64,000 bases of DNA from Candidatus Kutchimonas denitrificans (GCA_011774835.1 JAACAK010000080.1:1-64000); one strand, 5' to 3'. Shown: positions 1 through 9,574, counted from the first letter of the stretch. Notes: generated from the sequence alone by a model not told the origin. Numbers and translations are program-made.

Positions 1-1047
1 GTGGTGAGCGTGGAGGCCGGGGGTGTGGTGAAGGCAGCGGGGCTGGGGGAGGCGACGATCCGGCTGGAGCTGGACGGGGCGGCCGACACGCTGACGATCG
101 CGGTGGTGGAGCCCCCGGAGGGCCAGATCGCCTTCGTGGGGTTGCGCGAGCAGCGAGAAGAAGGGGGCTCGGGCTTGCCTTTGTGGATCATCTCGGCCGA
201 TGGACGCGAGCTGCGGGGGCCGCTCTACGGGCACGCGAGCAACCCGAGTTTCTCGCCGGACGGGTGCCGTCTGGTAGTCCAGGAAACGTCCTGGCTGCGC
301 CGGATCGATGTGCAGACGGGTTACGGCCCCGTGATCTTCGATCGCAGCAGGCCCGGGCCGCCGGTGTGGGCGCCGAACGGTGAGCGGATCGTGTTCTCCG
401 CGGCCGCGCAGACGGGCTTCGAGTTCTTCTCGATTCAGCCCGACGGCTCGGATCTCCGGCTCCATTCGAGCCTCGGAGAGCGCAAAGCGATCAGGTTCGA
501 CTTCTTCCCGAATTCGAAGAGCGTGTTGCTCGAACACGCAATACTGGACTCGGTAGAGACCGGAGTTTCCCACACTGACCTCTACGAGCTCGATCTAGAG
601 ATTGGTGCTGCGCGACCGTTCTTCAGCCGGCCGTCCGCCGACGAGGCGTTTCCTGCTGTATCGCCTGACGGGAGGCTGATCGCCTTTGCCGGCCCGGTAG
701 AGGCTGGGGGAGAAGCTTACATGGTACACATCCTGGGTCCCGACGCGGTGCCGCGCCTGCTGACGCACCCCTCGCGGATCGTCGTCACCCAGCAGCACCC
801 GTGGGGCGCGCCCGCGAGCGCCGGCGGTCCCGCGTTCTCACCCGACGGCGGGTGGGTGGCGATGAGGTGGAACCGGGATAGTCGGATCACCGAGGTCCGG
901 ACCGATGAACAGGGCGAGCGGTTCGCCTTCAAGAACACGCTGGGTGAGATCTACGTCATGCGGACCGATGGCAGCCATCCCGTCCGGCTGACGCACTTCT
1001 TCGCGACGTCCCAGCCCGACTGGGGTCCGGTGTGTCGCGGTTCTTAG
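1..1047 (+). CDS. Ig-like (Big_2) / TolB-type beta-propeller protein, 5' end outside window
   Basis: The frame is open from base 1, so the true start lies upstream and only about 348 residues of the C-terminal part are seen. The first ~38 residues resemble the last strands of a bacterial Ig-like (Big_2) domain. The rest has repeated PD40/WD40-like blades marked by SPDG near residues 85, 221 and 280 and a closing TDGSHP. Such proteins are normally exported and act as scaffold or ligand-binding modules; no catalytic residues are visible. The stop is TAG at 1045-1047, and the gene converges on the aldo/keto reductase. The exact function is unknown. Confidence 0.7.
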   Translation: MVSVEAGGVVKAAGLGEATIRLELDGAADTLTIAVVEPPEGQIAFVGLREQREEGGSGLPLWIISADGRELRGPLYGHASNPSFSPDGCRLVVQETSWLRRIDVQTGYGPVIFDRSRPGPPVWAPNGERIVFSAAAQTGFEFFSIQPDGSDLRLHSSLGERKAIRFDFFPNSKSVLLEHAILDSVETGVSHTDLYELDLEIGAARPFFSRPSADEAFPAVSPDGRLIAFAGPVEAGGEAYMVHILGPDAVPRLLTHPSRIVVTQQHPWGAPASAGGPAFSPDGGWVAMRWNRDSRITEVRTDEQGERFAFKNTLGEIYVMRTDGSHPVRLTHFFATSQPDWGPVCRGS

Positions 1048-1095
1048 AACCTCCTCGAGAACCCATCTGCTGCGGGACGGAAGACCGGAGCGAGC

Positions 1096-2049
1096 TCACA
1101 TCGGCGCGATCTGATCGATCACCGCGATCACGTCGTCGCTGAGCCGCAGCTCGGCGGCGGCGGCGTTCGCCTCCACGTGCTCGACCTTGGTGGCGCCGAC
1201 GATCGCCGACGAGACCTCCGGGCGCCGCAGGCACCAGGCGATCGCCATCGCCGGCAGGTGTAGCCCAGCCTCCTCGGCGATCCGCTTCAGCTTGGCGACT
1301 TTCGCCAGCCCCTCGGCGGAGAACCAGGGGCCCATGAAATCGCGGCCGCGCTCGTCGGCGGCCCGGGAATCGTCGGGCACGTCCTCGATCGACGTGTATT
1401 TCCCGGTCAGCACGCCGCGGGCCAGCGGCGAGTAGGCGAGCAGGCCCAGCCCCTCGCGCCGGCAGACCTCCAGCACCCCGTTCTCCTCGATGTCGCGGCG
1501 CAGGATATGATACTGCGGCTGGTTCGAGACCAGGCGTCTGAGACCCAGCTGGCGGCCCAACCGCACCGCGTCCTCGATCTGCCCCGCCGACCACACGCTG
1601 ACGCCGCCGTACAGCACCTTCCCCTGGGTGATCAGGTCGTCGATGGCGCGGAGCGTCTCGTCCAGCGGCGTGTCGTCGTCGTAGCGGTGGCACTGGAAGA
1701 GGTCGACATAGTCGGTGCGCAGGCGCTCGAGGCTCATATGCACCTGCTCGAAGATGTGCTTGCGGGACAGGCCGGCGTCGTTGGGGCCGGGTCCGACGCG
1801 GAAGTAGGCCTTGGTGGCGAGCGCGTACTCGTGACGCGACAGAGGAGCCAGGGCCTTGCCGAGGACCGACTCGGCCCGGCCGCCGGCGTAGACGTTGGCC
1901 GTGTCGAAGAAGTTGATCCCCAGCTCGATGGCGCGGCGGACGCAGCGGATCGCGGTCTTCTGGTCGGTCCTGTGGCCGAAGGTGAGCCAGCTGCCCAGGG
2001 AGACGGTGCTGATCTTCAGGCCGGAGTTGCCGAGGTTGCGATAGTTCAT
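1096..2049 (-). CDS. Aldo/keto reductase
   Basis: This 317-residue protein has the full layout of a NADP(H)-dependent aldo/keto reductase of the Kv-beta-like branch, a cytoplasmic TIM barrel that reduces aldehydes or ketones. It begins with the characteristic YRNLGNSGLK. The catalytic tetrad is visible as D49 and Y54 (FFDTANVY), K80 (ATKAY) and H121 (QCHRYD). The C-terminal part has the nucleotide-phosphate binding stretch SAIVGATKVEH. It lies 13 bp after the GyrA-type gene on the same strand and may be co-transcribed with it. The substrate cannot be told from sequence. Confidence 0.92.
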   Translation of the reverse strand: MNYRNLGNSGLKISTVSLGSWLTFGHRTDQKTAIRCVRRAIELGINFFDTANVYAGGRAESVLGKALAPLSRHEYALATKAYFRVGPGPNDAGLSRKHIFEQVHMSLERLRTDYVDLFQCHRYDDDTPLDETLRAIDDLITQGKVLYGGVSVWSAGQIEDAVRLGRQLGLRRLVSNQPQYHILRRDIEENGVLEVCRREGLGLLAYSPLARGVLTGKYTSIEDVPDDSRAADERGRDFMGPWFSAEGLAKVAKLKRIAEEAGLHLPAMAIAWCLRRPEVSSAIVGATKVEHVEANAAAAELRLSDDVIAVIDQIAPM

Positions 2050-2062
2050 CAGCAGCGGGAAC

Positions 2063-4528
2063 TCAGAGCTGCAGGCTCATCTGCGCCGCGCTGCTCGCTG
2101 ACGCCGCCCGCCAGATCGGCGCCCGGGCGATCGCCGCCAGCTTGCGGCCGCGGAGCGGCAGCTGGACCGGTTTGCCGGGCCGGCCGCCGTTGGCGCCCTG
2201 GTAGTCGATCGGGACGACCTCGCCCGAGGCGGTGATCGCCACGACCGTTTCGCCGGGGAGCAGGTCGAGCAGCCCGATAACGTTGCCCGACTCGATGCGG
2301 GAGGGCAGGAACTGGACGCCCTTGCCGCCGCGTGACTGGGGCCTGGGCTCGTCTTCGCCCAGCAGCCGGGCCCAGCCCTCGACGGTGGCGCCCAGCATCG
2401 TGGTTCCCTTGCGGGGGACGACGCAGGCGGCCAGGGCGTCGCCCTTGGCCAGGCCCACGCCCTTCACGCCGGAGGCCGACCGGCCCATCGCCCGGATCTC
2501 AGACTCCTCGAACCGGATCAGCTGGCCTTTTCGAGTGGCCAGGACGACCTGCTCGCTGCCGTGGGTGATCTGGACATCGAGGATCTCGTCGCCCTTCTCG
2601 AGGCCGGCGGCGATGATGCCGCCGCTCCGGACGTTGCCGTACTCCGAGAGCGCGGTACGCTTGACCTGGCCGCCGCGGCTGGCGAACAGGGCGTAGCGCT
2701 TCTCGTCGAAGTCGCGCACCGTGTGGACGGCGACGATCGACTCGTCCTCCAGCTCGAGGATCTCGGCCAGCAGCCGGCCGCGGGAGGACCGGGTGCCCTG
2801 GGGCAGGTCGGCGATCTTGACCGCGTGGACGTTGCCCGCGTCGGTGAAGGCGAGCAGCTGCTCCTCGGACTTGCAGAGCCAGAGCCGGGTGACGAAGTCG
2901 TCGCGCCCCTCCTCCAGGCTCTCGGCGGCGGCGCGGCCGCCGTCGTCGCCGGCGGTCCGGGCCGGCAGCGCCTTGATGTAGCCGGCGCGGGTCAGGAAGA
3001 CGTGCATCTCCTGCTCGGCCTCGCCGGCGGGGAGCGGGAAGCGGCCATCGTCGTCGAGGATCTCGGTACGGCGTGCGTCGCCGTAACGCTCGGCGATCGT
3101 GTCGAGCTCGCGGCGGACCAGGTCGCGGCGGCGCTTCTCGTCCTCGAGCAGCGCCTTCAGCGTCTTGATCCGTTTGCTTAGCTGGTCCAGCTCTTCCTTC
3201 AGCTTGCGGCTCTCCAGGTTGGTGAGCTGGCTGAGGCGCATGGCCAGGATGGCCTCGGCCTGGGCGGCGCTGATCTTGAGGCTGGAGCGCAGGTTCTTGG
3301 CCGCGGTCTCGGGGGTGCGGCTCGATTTGATGATCTGGACCACCTCGTCGATGGCGTCGAGAGCGACCAGCAAACCCTCGACGATATGGGCGCGGTCCTC
3401 CGCCTTCTTCAGGTTGTGGCGCGAGCGGCGGACGATCACCTCGAGGCGATGGTCGATCCAGACCTCGAGGGCCTCCTTCAGGTTCAGCTGACGCGGCACG
3501 CCGTCGACCAGTGCGAGTGCGATGACACCGAAGGTGTACTGGAGCTGGGTCTTCCGGAACAGCTTGTCCAGCAGCTTGCGCGGCTGCGCGTCGCGCTTCA
3601 GCTCGAGCACGATGCGGACGCCGTCGCGGTCGCTCTCATCCCGCAGGTCGGTGACCCCCTGGATGGTTCCCTTGCGGACCAGGTCGGCGATGCTCTCGAT
3701 CACCCGCTGCTTGCTCACCTGGTAGGGTAGCTCGGTGATCACCAGCGACGGCTTGCCGTAGGCGCCCTGCTCGACGTGGGAGCGGGCCCGCATGACGATG
3801 CGGCCGCGGCCGGTGCGGTAGGCCTCCTCGATCCCCTCGCGTCCCCAGATGTAGCCGCCGGTGGGGAAGTCGGGCCCGGGGACCAGCTCCATTAGCTTGT
3901 TCATCGACGTGTTGGGCCGGCCGAGGATCTGGTCGGCGGCGGCGGCGATCTCGCGCAGGTTGTGGGGCGGCACCTTGGTGGCCATGCCGACGGCGATCCC
4001 GTCGGTGCCGCAGACCAGCAGCTGCGGGAATCCGGCGGGCAGCACCGCGGGCTCTTGGAGCCGATCGTCGAAGTTGGACTGGAAGTCGACGGTGTCCTTG
4101 TCCAGGTCGCGGAGCATGTCGCCGGCGATGGGCGCCAGCCGGGCCTCGGTGTAGCGATACGCCGCGGCGGGATCGCCGTCCACCGAGCCGAAGTTCCCCT
4201 GGCCGTCGACCAGCGGGTAGCGCATCGAGAACGGCTGCGCCATGCGGACCAGCGTCTCGTACACGGTGGTGTCGCCGTGGGGGTGGTACTTGCCCAGCAC
4301 ATCGCCCACCACGGTGGCGCTCTTCTTGTACGGTCGGCCCGGAGTGAGGCCCAGCCCCTGCATCGCGTACAGGATCCGCCGCTGGACCGGCTTCAGCCCG
4401 TCGCGCGCGTCGGGCAGGGCGCGCTGCACGATCACGCTCATCGAGTAGTCGATGAACGATTCGCGCAGCTCCTCTTCCAGGAAACGGTTTACGATGCGCT
4501 CGCGGCGCGGATTGTCGACCCTGGCCAC
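2063..4528 (-). CDS. gyrA: Type IIA topoisomerase subunit A (DNA gyrase GyrA-type)
   Basis: About 821 residues from the preferred GTG start at 4526-4528, which follows a GGACGGGACGGGAC purine-rich stretch. The protein has the breakage-reunion domain with [15 protein letters not shown] and the catalytic Tyr126 in AYRYTEARL, then a long coiled coil and a C-terminal beta-pinwheel holding a GyrA-box-like QSRGGKG. That box favours gyrase over topoisomerase IV. The quinolone-determining positions carry Thr (E. coli Ser83) and Glu (Asp87). The frame stays open upstream to 4762, but that extension only translates an intergenic repeat and is not credible protein. No gyrB or parE is next to it, so a ParC role cannot be excluded. 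Confidence 0.9.
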   Translation of the reverse strand: MARVDNPRRERIVNRFLEEELRESFIDYSMSVIVQRALPDARDGLKPVQRRILYAMQGLGLTPGRPYKKSATVVGDVLGKYHPHGDTTVYETLVRMAQPFSMRYPLVDGQGNFGSVDGDPAAAYRYTEARLAPIAGDMLRDLDKDTVDFQSNFDDRLQEPAVLPAGFPQLLVCGTDGIAVGMATKVPPHNLREIAAAADQILGRPNTSMNKLMELVPGPDFPTGGYIWGREGIEEAYRTGRGRIVMRARSHVEQGAYGKPSLVITELPYQVSKQRVIESIADLVRKGTIQGVTDLRDESDRDGVRIVLELKRDAQPRKLLDKLFRKTQLQYTFGVIALALVDGVPRQLNLKEALEVWIDHRLEVIVRRSRHNLKKAEDRAHIVEGLLVALDAIDEVVQIIKSSRTPETAAKNLRSSLKISAAQAEAILAMRLSQLTNLESRKLKEELDQLSKRIKTLKALLEDEKRRRDLVRRELDTIAERYGDARRTEILDDDGRFPLPAGEAEQEMHVFLTRAGYIKALPARTAGDDGGRAAAESLEEGRDDFVTRLWLCKSEEQLLAFTDAGNVHAVKIADLPQGTRSSRGRLLAEILELEDESIVAVHTVRDFDEKRYALFASRGGQVKRTALSEYGNVRSGGIIAAGLEKGDEILDVQITHGSEQVVLATRKGQLIRFEESEIRAMGRSASGVKGVGLAKGDALAACVVPRKGTTMLGATVEGWARLLGEDEPRPQSRGGKGVQFLPSRIESGNVIGLLDLLPGETVVAITASGEVVPIDYQGANGGRPGKPVQLPLRGRKLAAIARAPIWRAASASSAAQMSLQL

Positions 4529-4620
4529 ACGTCCCGTCCCGTCCAGGTTGGAATCAGACACCGAAGACAAGGCAAAGGTAATCGCCGGGATCAGGTTGCT
4601 CAACAGGCGGGTGCTGGTTG

Positions 4621-4731
4621 TGGGAAGTGGGGAAGTCGGATATCGGGATTCCGATTTGGGGAAAGTCCAGTTCTCTCCGAATTGTCGAAGCGGATTCGGG
4701 GATTCGGGGATTCGGTGATTCGGGGAGGTTG
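4621..4731 (+). repeat. Intergenic repeat family A, copy A1 (single arm)
   Basis: A G-rich arm made of iterations of GGGGATTCG. It contains the 18-base core CTCTCCGAATTGTCGAAG at 4673-4690, shared with copies at 36 kb, 45.7 kb and 48.3 kb. No complementary C-rich partner of the same family follows; a family B arm takes that place. In another frame the arm would read as RIPESPN-like peptide, which explains a spurious N-terminal extension of the gyrA-type frame. Confidence 0.85.
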
Positions 4732-4738
4732 GAGGGTC

Positions 4739-4811
4739 CACCCACCATCCAGCGCCGACCACCCACTACCCATCACCCACTACCCATTACCCACTACCTC
4801 TCACCCTTACC
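4739..4811 (+). repeat. Intergenic repeat family B, copy B1 (C-rich arm)
   Basis: Degenerate tandem units of CCCACTA/CCCATCA run through this stretch (ACCCACTACC, ATCACCCACT, CATTACCCAC). This is the reverse-complement type of the GTGGGTAGTGGG units at 57.67 kb. It abuts family A arm A1, giving a composite A-B element between two divergent genes. Confidence 0.75.
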
Positions 4812-4867
4812 GTTGACTCTTCGCGCTCGAGGGTTAACTGTTGAGATTCATTAACTCGGAGGATTCT

Positions 4868-5410
4868 GTGGAGCAGGCGTTCCCGGCAGGCCAGGAAGAA
4901 GGTGTCCTCGAGCTCTCGTGGGAGCTGTTCGGCGAGCTGTGTCGCGTGCTGGCGATCCGGGTGGCCCGGGACTACGACCCCGAGGTCGTGGTGGGGATCG
5001 CCGCCGCCGGGGTGATCCCGGGGGCGGTGGTGGCCGCGATGCTCCAATGCGAGTTCTACGCCATCAAGATCACGCGGCGGCCCGACGACGATGGCGTGCG
5101 GCAGCGGCCCGAGGTCCTGTCGGCGGCGCCGCCGCAGATCGCCGGCCGGCGGGTCCTGCTGGTGGACGAGATCTGCGACAGCGGGGAAACGCTCCGCCTG
5201 GCGCTGGCGGCGGCCCGGGACGTGGGTCCGGCGGAGATCCGGACCGCCACGTCGCTGATCCGCGAAGGCCGCTACGAGCCCGACTTCCACGCCCTCGCCA
5301 CCGACTCGGTGGTGGTGTTCCCGTGGGACCGGGAGGTGCTGGACTCCGACGAGGTCCGGCTGGTGGTGAATCCGGAATACGAGGACCTGCTGGAAGACGG
5401 TGAGGAGTGA
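4868..5410 (+). CDS. Phosphoribosyltransferase, type I (xanthine/hypoxanthine PRTase-like)
   Basis: The start is GTG at 4868, preceded at good spacing by GGAGG (4858-4862); the protein is about 180 residues. The PRPP-binding signature VLLVDEICDSGET is clear, with VVVGIAAAGVIPGA as the pyrophosphate loop upstream. The core matches small cytoplasmic PRTases of purine salvage, and the DSDEVRLVVNPEYEDLL tail is ordinary for that group. The base specificity is inferred only from overall resemblance. The gene converges on rho, and a small family B hairpin fills the 63 bp between the two stops. Confidence 0.85.
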   Translation: MEQAFPAGQEEGVLELSWELFGELCRVLAIRVARDYDPEVVVGIAAAGVIPGAVVAAMLQCEFYAIKITRRPDDDGVRQRPEVLSAAPPQIAGRRVLLVDEICDSGETLRLALAAARDVGPAEIRTATSLIREGRYEPDFHALATDSVVVFPWDREVLDSDEVRLVVNPEYEDLLEDGEE

Positions 5411-5473
5411 TGGGTAAGGGGTGGTGAGTAGAGGAATACCCACCACTCCCAACTCACAACCGCTTACCGCCTC
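5411..5473. repeat. Intergenic repeat family B, copy B2 (both arms)
   Basis: It starts directly after the TGA of the phosphoribosyltransferase and ends at the stop of rho. The left arm TGGGTAAGGGGTGGTGAG faces a right arm with CCCACCACTCCCAACTCAC and further CTTACC/CTACCC units, so the RNA from either strand can fold. The position between two convergent stops suggests a shared 3'-end structure. Confidence 0.7.
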
Positions 5474-6736
5474 CTACCCCTCTTGCATCGAGTTCAGGAA
5501 CTCCTCGTTGTTCTCCGTCCGCTTCATCCGCTGGATCAGGAACTCGATCGATTCGGCGGGCGGCATGTCGGCGAGGAAGTTGCGGAGCAGGTAGATGCGG
5601 TTGAGGGTCTTCTCGTCGAGGAGCAGCTCCTCGCGCCGCGTGCCCGAGCGGTTGATGTCGATGGCGGGGAAGATCCGCTTGTCGGCGATGTGCCGGTCGA
5701 GGACGATCTCCATGTTGCCGGTGCCCTTGAACTCCTCGAAGATGACCTCGTCCATGCGGGAGCCGGTCTCGATGAGCGCGGTGGCGATGATCGTGAGGCT
5801 GCCGCCCTCCTCGAGGTTGCGGGCCGATCCGAAGAAGCGCTTCGGCTTGTGGAGCGCGTTGGCGTCGACACCGCCGGAGAGGATCTTGCCCGAGTGGGGG
5901 ACGACCACGTTGTAGGCGCGGGCGAGTCGGGTGATCGAGTCGAGCAGGATCACGACGTCGCGCTTGTGCTCGACCAGCCGCTTCGCCTTCTCGATCACCA
6001 TCTCGGCCACCTGGGTGTGGCGGTCGGCCGGCTCGTCGAAGGTGGAGGCGATCACCTCGGCATCGACGTGCTCCTCCATGTCGGTCACCTCTTCGGGCCG
6101 CTCGTCGATGAGCAGCACGATGAGGTGGATCTCCGGGTGGTTCTCGGTGATGGCGTTGGCGACCTTCTGGAGCAGGATCGTCTTACCGGCCTTGGGCGGC
6201 GAGGTGATGAGGCCGCGCTGGCCCTTGCCGATGGGCGCGATCAGGTCGAGGACGCGGTTGGCGATGTCGCCGTTCTCGCGTTCCAAACTGATGCGCGCTT
6301 CGGGATAGCGGGGCCGCAGGTTGTCGAAGCTGATCCGGTGCTTCGATTTCTCCGGGTCCTCGCCGTTTATGCCCTCCACCTTGAGGAGCGCCAGGTAGCG
6401 CTCGCCCTCCTTCGGTGGCCGGACCTGACCGTGCACGGTATCGCCAGTTCGCAGGTCGAACCGCTTGATCTGCGAGGGTGACACGTAGATGTCGTCGGGT
6501 CCGTAGAGGTAGTTCCAGTCCTGACTCCGCAGGAAGCCGTAACCTTCCGGCAGGATCTCGAGCACGCCGTCGGCGCGCAGGATCACATCGGAATCGAGCA
6601 GGTTCTGCTCGATGCGGAAGATCAGATCTTGCTTGCGGAGTGAGGAGTAGTTCTGGATGTTCAGCTCTTCGGCCATCTCGTGCAGGTCCTGGACCGACTT
6701 GGCCTTGAGCTCGGCAATGTCTAGGGAGTTGCTCAT
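5474..6736 (-). CDS. rho: Transcription termination factor Rho
   Basis: The product is 420 residues, the usual length for Rho, the hexameric RNA-dependent ATPase that ends transcription. The N-terminal helical part (residues 5-45) leads to the RNA-binding cold-shock-like domain with [15 protein letters not shown] (57-71). The ATPase domain has the Walker A motif SPPKAGKT (179-186), Walker B as [15 protein letters not shown], and the Q/R-loop region [17 protein letters not shown]. All functional elements are present. The start is ATG at 6736. The gene diverges from the site-2 protease gene and its leader contains an Arg-rich frame (see findings). Confidence 0.97.
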   Translation of the reverse strand: MSNSLDIAELKAKSVQDLHEMAEELNIQNYSSLRKQDLIFRIEQNLLDSDVILRADGVLEILPEGYGFLRSQDWNYLYGPDDIYVSPSQIKRFDLRTGDTVHGQVRPPKEGERYLALLKVEGINGEDPEKSKHRISFDNLRPRYPEARISLERENGDIANRVLDLIAPIGKGQRGLITSPPKAGKTILLQKVANAITENHPEIHLIVLLIDERPEEVTDMEEHVDAEVIASTFDEPADRHTQVAEMVIEKAKRLVEHKRDVVILLDSITRLARAYNVVVPHSGKILSGGVDANALHKPKRFFGSARNLEEGGSLTIIATALIETGSRMDEVIFEEFKGTGNMEIVLDRHIADKRIFPAIDINRSGTRREELLLDEKTLNRIYLLRNFLADMPPAESIEFLIQRMKRTENNEEFLNSMQEG

Positions 6737-6941
6737 TTGCTTTTCTTACGGTGAATTGTTGCTTTCTTCGGCTGGGAGCTCGCCGGTCGGGGGCTCCGGC
6801 TCGGTACCCGGCCCGCCTGATGCGGATGGCGGGCATGAGAGGTAACTCCTTTAACTCCTCGCGTTTACGTCCTGTTTTCCGATCTGTTTTCGGTGCGTTT
6901 CTTTGGGATAGTATTCGCGGTGCAGGAACGCGGAATGCTGG

Positions 6942-8114
6942 TTGGTGACGCAAAATAGTAGCAATCTGCAACCGTCCGGTCAAGTCCCGGCGGATTTCGC
7001 TCAGGTCTTCGCCGTGTGCCGTGTCGAACCGGTGCGGCGTGGCCGGGTGGTGTCCGGCATCCTGCTGCCACACCTGGAACCCGGTTCGCCGCCGGTGAGG
7101 GAGCTGTTCGCCCGCTGGGAAGGGTCGCACGCGGTGCGCAAGGGGGCCTTCGGCTACGAGGTGCTCCTGTTCGAGCCGGAGCGCCGGCGCGAGCGCTGGT
7201 GGCTGCACCTGCTGCTGTTCGCGGCGACGCTGTTCAGCACGATCGTGGCCGGAGCTCTGTTGGCGGGCCGCTACCCGCTGGAGTTCACGGCGTTGTACCT
7301 GTTCGATGGATGGTGGCTGCCCGTTCCCATCAGCCTCGACCCGGGCGCGCTCGTCGTGGGGTTGCCGTTCGGGCTGGCGCTGATCGGGATCCTGGCGCTC
7401 CACGAGGCGGGGCACTATTTCGCCGCACGACGTTACCGCATTACGGTCACGCCGCCCTATTTCATACCGTTTCCTCCCTACATCTCGGTGATCGGCACGC
7501 TGGGCGCCTTCATTCGATTGCGCTCGCCCGTTCTGAGCCGGAGACATCTGCTGGACGTGGGCGTCGCGGGCCCGCTGATGAGCTTCTTCGCATCGCTTCC
7601 TGTGCTCTGGTGGGGGCTGCTCCACAGTCGGGTACTGAGCACGGCGTTCGATCCGCCCAGCCTCTACCTGGTTCGCTTCGCCAGCGAGCGTTTCTGGTTG
7701 GGCGGGTCGCCGATCGTCGTGGCGATGACCCGGCTGCTGGTGGGGATGCCGCCGGCGGGGCATACGATCGAGCTGCATCCGGTCGCTTTCGCCGGGTGGC
7801 TGGGGCTCTTCGTCACGGCGCTCAACCTGTTGCCGATCTCGCAGCTGGACGGGGGCCACATCCTCTACGCCCTGCTGGGTCGCCGGCAGAGGGTCCTGGC
7901 CTGGGCCTTCTTCCTGACGCTGATCCCGCTGGGGTTCCTGTGGCCGGGATGGTGGGTATGGGCGGCGCTGGTCTTCCTGGTCGGCCGAGGCCGGATCCAG
8001 CATCCGCCGCTTTTCGATGCGGCGGAGACCCTCAACCGGGAACGGATCTACATGGGCCTGGCAGCGGCGGCGATCTTCGTGCTCTGCTTCGTGCCGATGC
8101 CGTTCCGCATCTGA
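6942..8114 (+). CDS. Site-2-type intramembrane zinc metalloprotease (peptidase M50)
   Basis: About 390 residues with a soluble N-terminal ~85 residues and then six or more hydrophobic segments. The zinc-binding HEAGH is at 154-158, inside a membrane segment, and the third ligand lies in LPISQLDGGH near residue 300, which together define M50 proteases. The PPYFIPFPPYISVIGTLGAF stretch resembles the EGY/slr1821 branch rather than RseP, and no PDZ domain is seen. The likely role is intramembrane proteolysis; the substrate is unknown. The start is uncertain: TTG at 6942 or GTG at 6945, with CAGGAA upstream. It is divergent from rho. Confidence 0.88.
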   Translation: MVTQNSSNLQPSGQVPADFAQVFAVCRVEPVRRGRVVSGILLPHLEPGSPPVRELFARWEGSHAVRKGAFGYEVLLFEPERRRERWWLHLLLFAATLFSTIVAGALLAGRYPLEFTALYLFDGWWLPVPISLDPGALVVGLPFGLALIGILALHEAGHYFAARRYRITVTPPYFIPFPPYISVIGTLGAFIRLRSPVLSRRHLLDVGVAGPLMSFFASLPVLWWGLLHSRVLSTAFDPPSLYLVRFASERFWLGGSPIVVAMTRLLVGMPPAGHTIELHPVAFAGWLGLFVTALNLLPISQLDGGHILYALLGRRQRVLAWAFFLTLIPLGFLWPGWWVWAALVFLVGRGRIQHPPLFDAAETLNRERIYMGLAAAAIFVLCFVPMPFRI

Positions 8115-8232
8115 ACGCCTGACTGATGGTGGCCGCCGCCGACTTGACGCGCGCGGCCAGTCGGTCGAGATTGATTTCCCTTCCGAAAAACAGACGCACG
8201 CTGCCGCCCGCACCTGGAGGAAGCGAGCCCGA

Positions 8233-8616
8233 ATGGCCCGTCACAACCGCGAGGGCGAAGGAACCGATCAGCATGGTGCCCGCTACCGGATCAGCTACCA
8301 GCCGGATTGGCTGCGGCAGATCAAGGTCTCACGCACACTCGCCGGCAGCGATCGACAGTCCACGAAGACGCTCTTTCGCAACCCGGCGAACTGCGCCGAG
8401 CGGGAGCCCGGTGACAGGGTGCGCACGCGCGTCACTTCCGAGGATGGGAAGGTCGATTTCGAGGTGACGATCGCCGACACGGGCAACAAGGTAGACCAGG
8501 TCGTGGTGACGTCCCGGTCCGGCGACGCGAAAAGCGACATCACCTTCATCATCGACGGCTCGTTGCCCAAGCCCGGCGATCTGGGCAAGGCGCGGCGCCG
8601 GCGCAGGGGTCGATGA
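8233..8616 (+). CDS. Conserved hypothetical protein, 127 aa
   Basis: The ATG at 8233 is preceded by a strong ribosome-binding site, GGAGGAA (8216-8222). The product is soluble and basic and has no signal peptide, membrane segment or known motif that I recognise. It holds RYRISYQPDWLRQIKV near the start, two cysteine positions, and an Arg/Lys-rich tail ending ARRRRRGR that could contact nucleic acid. Its stop sits 10 bp from the stop of the convergent MCE gene. The coding call rests on the ribosome-binding site and on an open frame with normal composition; I do not assign a function. Confidence 0.65.
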   Translation: MARHNREGEGTDQHGARYRISYQPDWLRQIKVSRTLAGSDRQSTKTLFRNPANCAEREPGDRVRTRVTSEDGKVDFEVTIADTGNKVDQVVVTSRSGDAKSDITFIIDGSLPKPGDLGKARRRRRGR

Positions 8617-8626
8617 AGGATTCCGA

Positions 8627-9574
8627 CTAGCGCTCGGTGAATCCGCTCCTCAAATCCGTCCTCAACTGCTGCAGCATCTCTCGTGTTCGACGCAGCTCCT
8701 GCTCCAGAGCCCGGTCATGTAGCAGTCGTCCGAGCGTCCCCCGACCGCTTTCCAGCCGGCGGTTCACCCGGTCGAACCGAGCCCGGATGCGGTCGAGGCG
8801 TGGGGCGAGGGCCGTGTCGACGGCGAAGCCGCCGAGGGTGCCTTCGCGACGCAGCCAGTAGCCCATCAGCGTGTCGATTCGCGGCCCGATGCGGCGGAGG
8901 GCGACGCGGATCGACGGGTCGTCCAACATGCTTGCCAGCCCGGCCGCGGTGCTCCCTACCGCGTCGAAGCTGGTCGCCAGTTCGGTCAGGTTCAGCTGCA
9001 GCTCTCGCAGCTCGTCCGGTCGCTGCGTCAACAGGCCCAGGCTGCCGTCGCCGTGCCGGGCCAGCTCGAAGACTCGGCGCCACGAGTTGATCACCGCCGG
9101 CAGCGAGTCGTAGACCGAGCTGAGCTGCTCGATGGCCTCCTTGGGATCGATCTCCGGGGCTGCCGGCAGCCCGGCCCCGGCGGTCAGCGGCGGCGTCGGC
9201 TCGCGGGATGGAAGGATGTTCACCACGGCCTCGCCGAGCAGGCCGGCGGTGGTGACCTGGGCTATGGCGCCTTCGGTGATGTGAGGTTGGGCGTTGCGCC
9301 GGATGCTGAGAAAGACGCGCAGCCGCCCGCTCCCGCCTCCGGACGGCAGAACGAATTGTATCCTGCTGACCTGTCCCACCGGTTGACCAGCTAGCCAGAC
9401 ATGGGCACCGCGGCGGAGCGTCTGGTGCGTATAGGTGTCGAAGTGGAGCATGTATCGCTCCTGGACGACCTGGCGGAACTCGTCGATGAAGAAGATGAGG
9501 ACCAGGGACACCGAGATGACGATCGTCACGGCGAGACCGATCCGGAGCTGCGACCAGAGAACGCCTCCTCGCAT
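8627..9574 (-). CDS. MCE/MlaD-family lipid-transport protein
   Basis: The product is 315 residues with one N-terminal membrane anchor (about 10-30) and a single MCE domain (about 38-130) containing LRRGAHVWLAGQPVGQV and the typical TAGLLGEAVVNI. A long helical tail follows, ending in a predicted coiled coil (LEQELRRTREMLQQLRTDLR). MCE proteins form hexameric rings that carry phospholipids between the inner and outer membranes and usually lie beside an MlaE permease and MlaF ATPase. Neither is here, so the partners must be elsewhere. It supports a diderm envelope. Confidence 0.88.
   Translation of the reverse strand: MRGGVLWSQLRIGLAVTIVISVSLVLIFFIDEFRQVVQERYMLHFDTYTHQTLRRGAHVWLAGQPVGQVSRIQFVLPSGGGSGRLRVFLSIRRNAQPHITEGAIAQVTTAGLLGEAVVNILPSREPTPPLTAGAGLPAAPEIDPKEAIEQLSSVYDSLPAVINSWRRVFELARHGDGSLGLLTQRPDELRELQLNLTELATSFDAVGSTAAGLASMLDDPSIRVALRRIGPRIDTLMGYWLRREGTLGGFAVDTALAPRLDRIRARFDRVNRRLESGRGTLGRLLHDRALEQELRRTREMLQQLRTDLRSGFTER

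Larger units (their letters stand above)
4529..4867. other. Divergent intergenic region between gyrA-type gene and phosphoribosyltransferase
   Basis: About 340 bp with no credible gene. It must hold the promoters for both flanking genes, but I could not pick a convincing pair of -10/-35 boxes. Most of it is filled by two dispersed repeat arms, a family A arm at 4621-4731 and a family B arm at 4739-4811. These are followed by a more AT-rich stretch and the ribosome-binding site GGAGG at 4858-4862. Confidence 0.7.

Noticed and set aside
4529-4762. N-terminal extension of the GyrA-type protein
   Set aside because: The extra residues translate repeat family A and B units, and normal GyrA starts at about the GTG at 4528.
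4739-4811. CRISPR-like tandem repeats
   Set aside because: Units are 7-10 bases, degenerate and directly joined, with no spacers. No cas genes are present.
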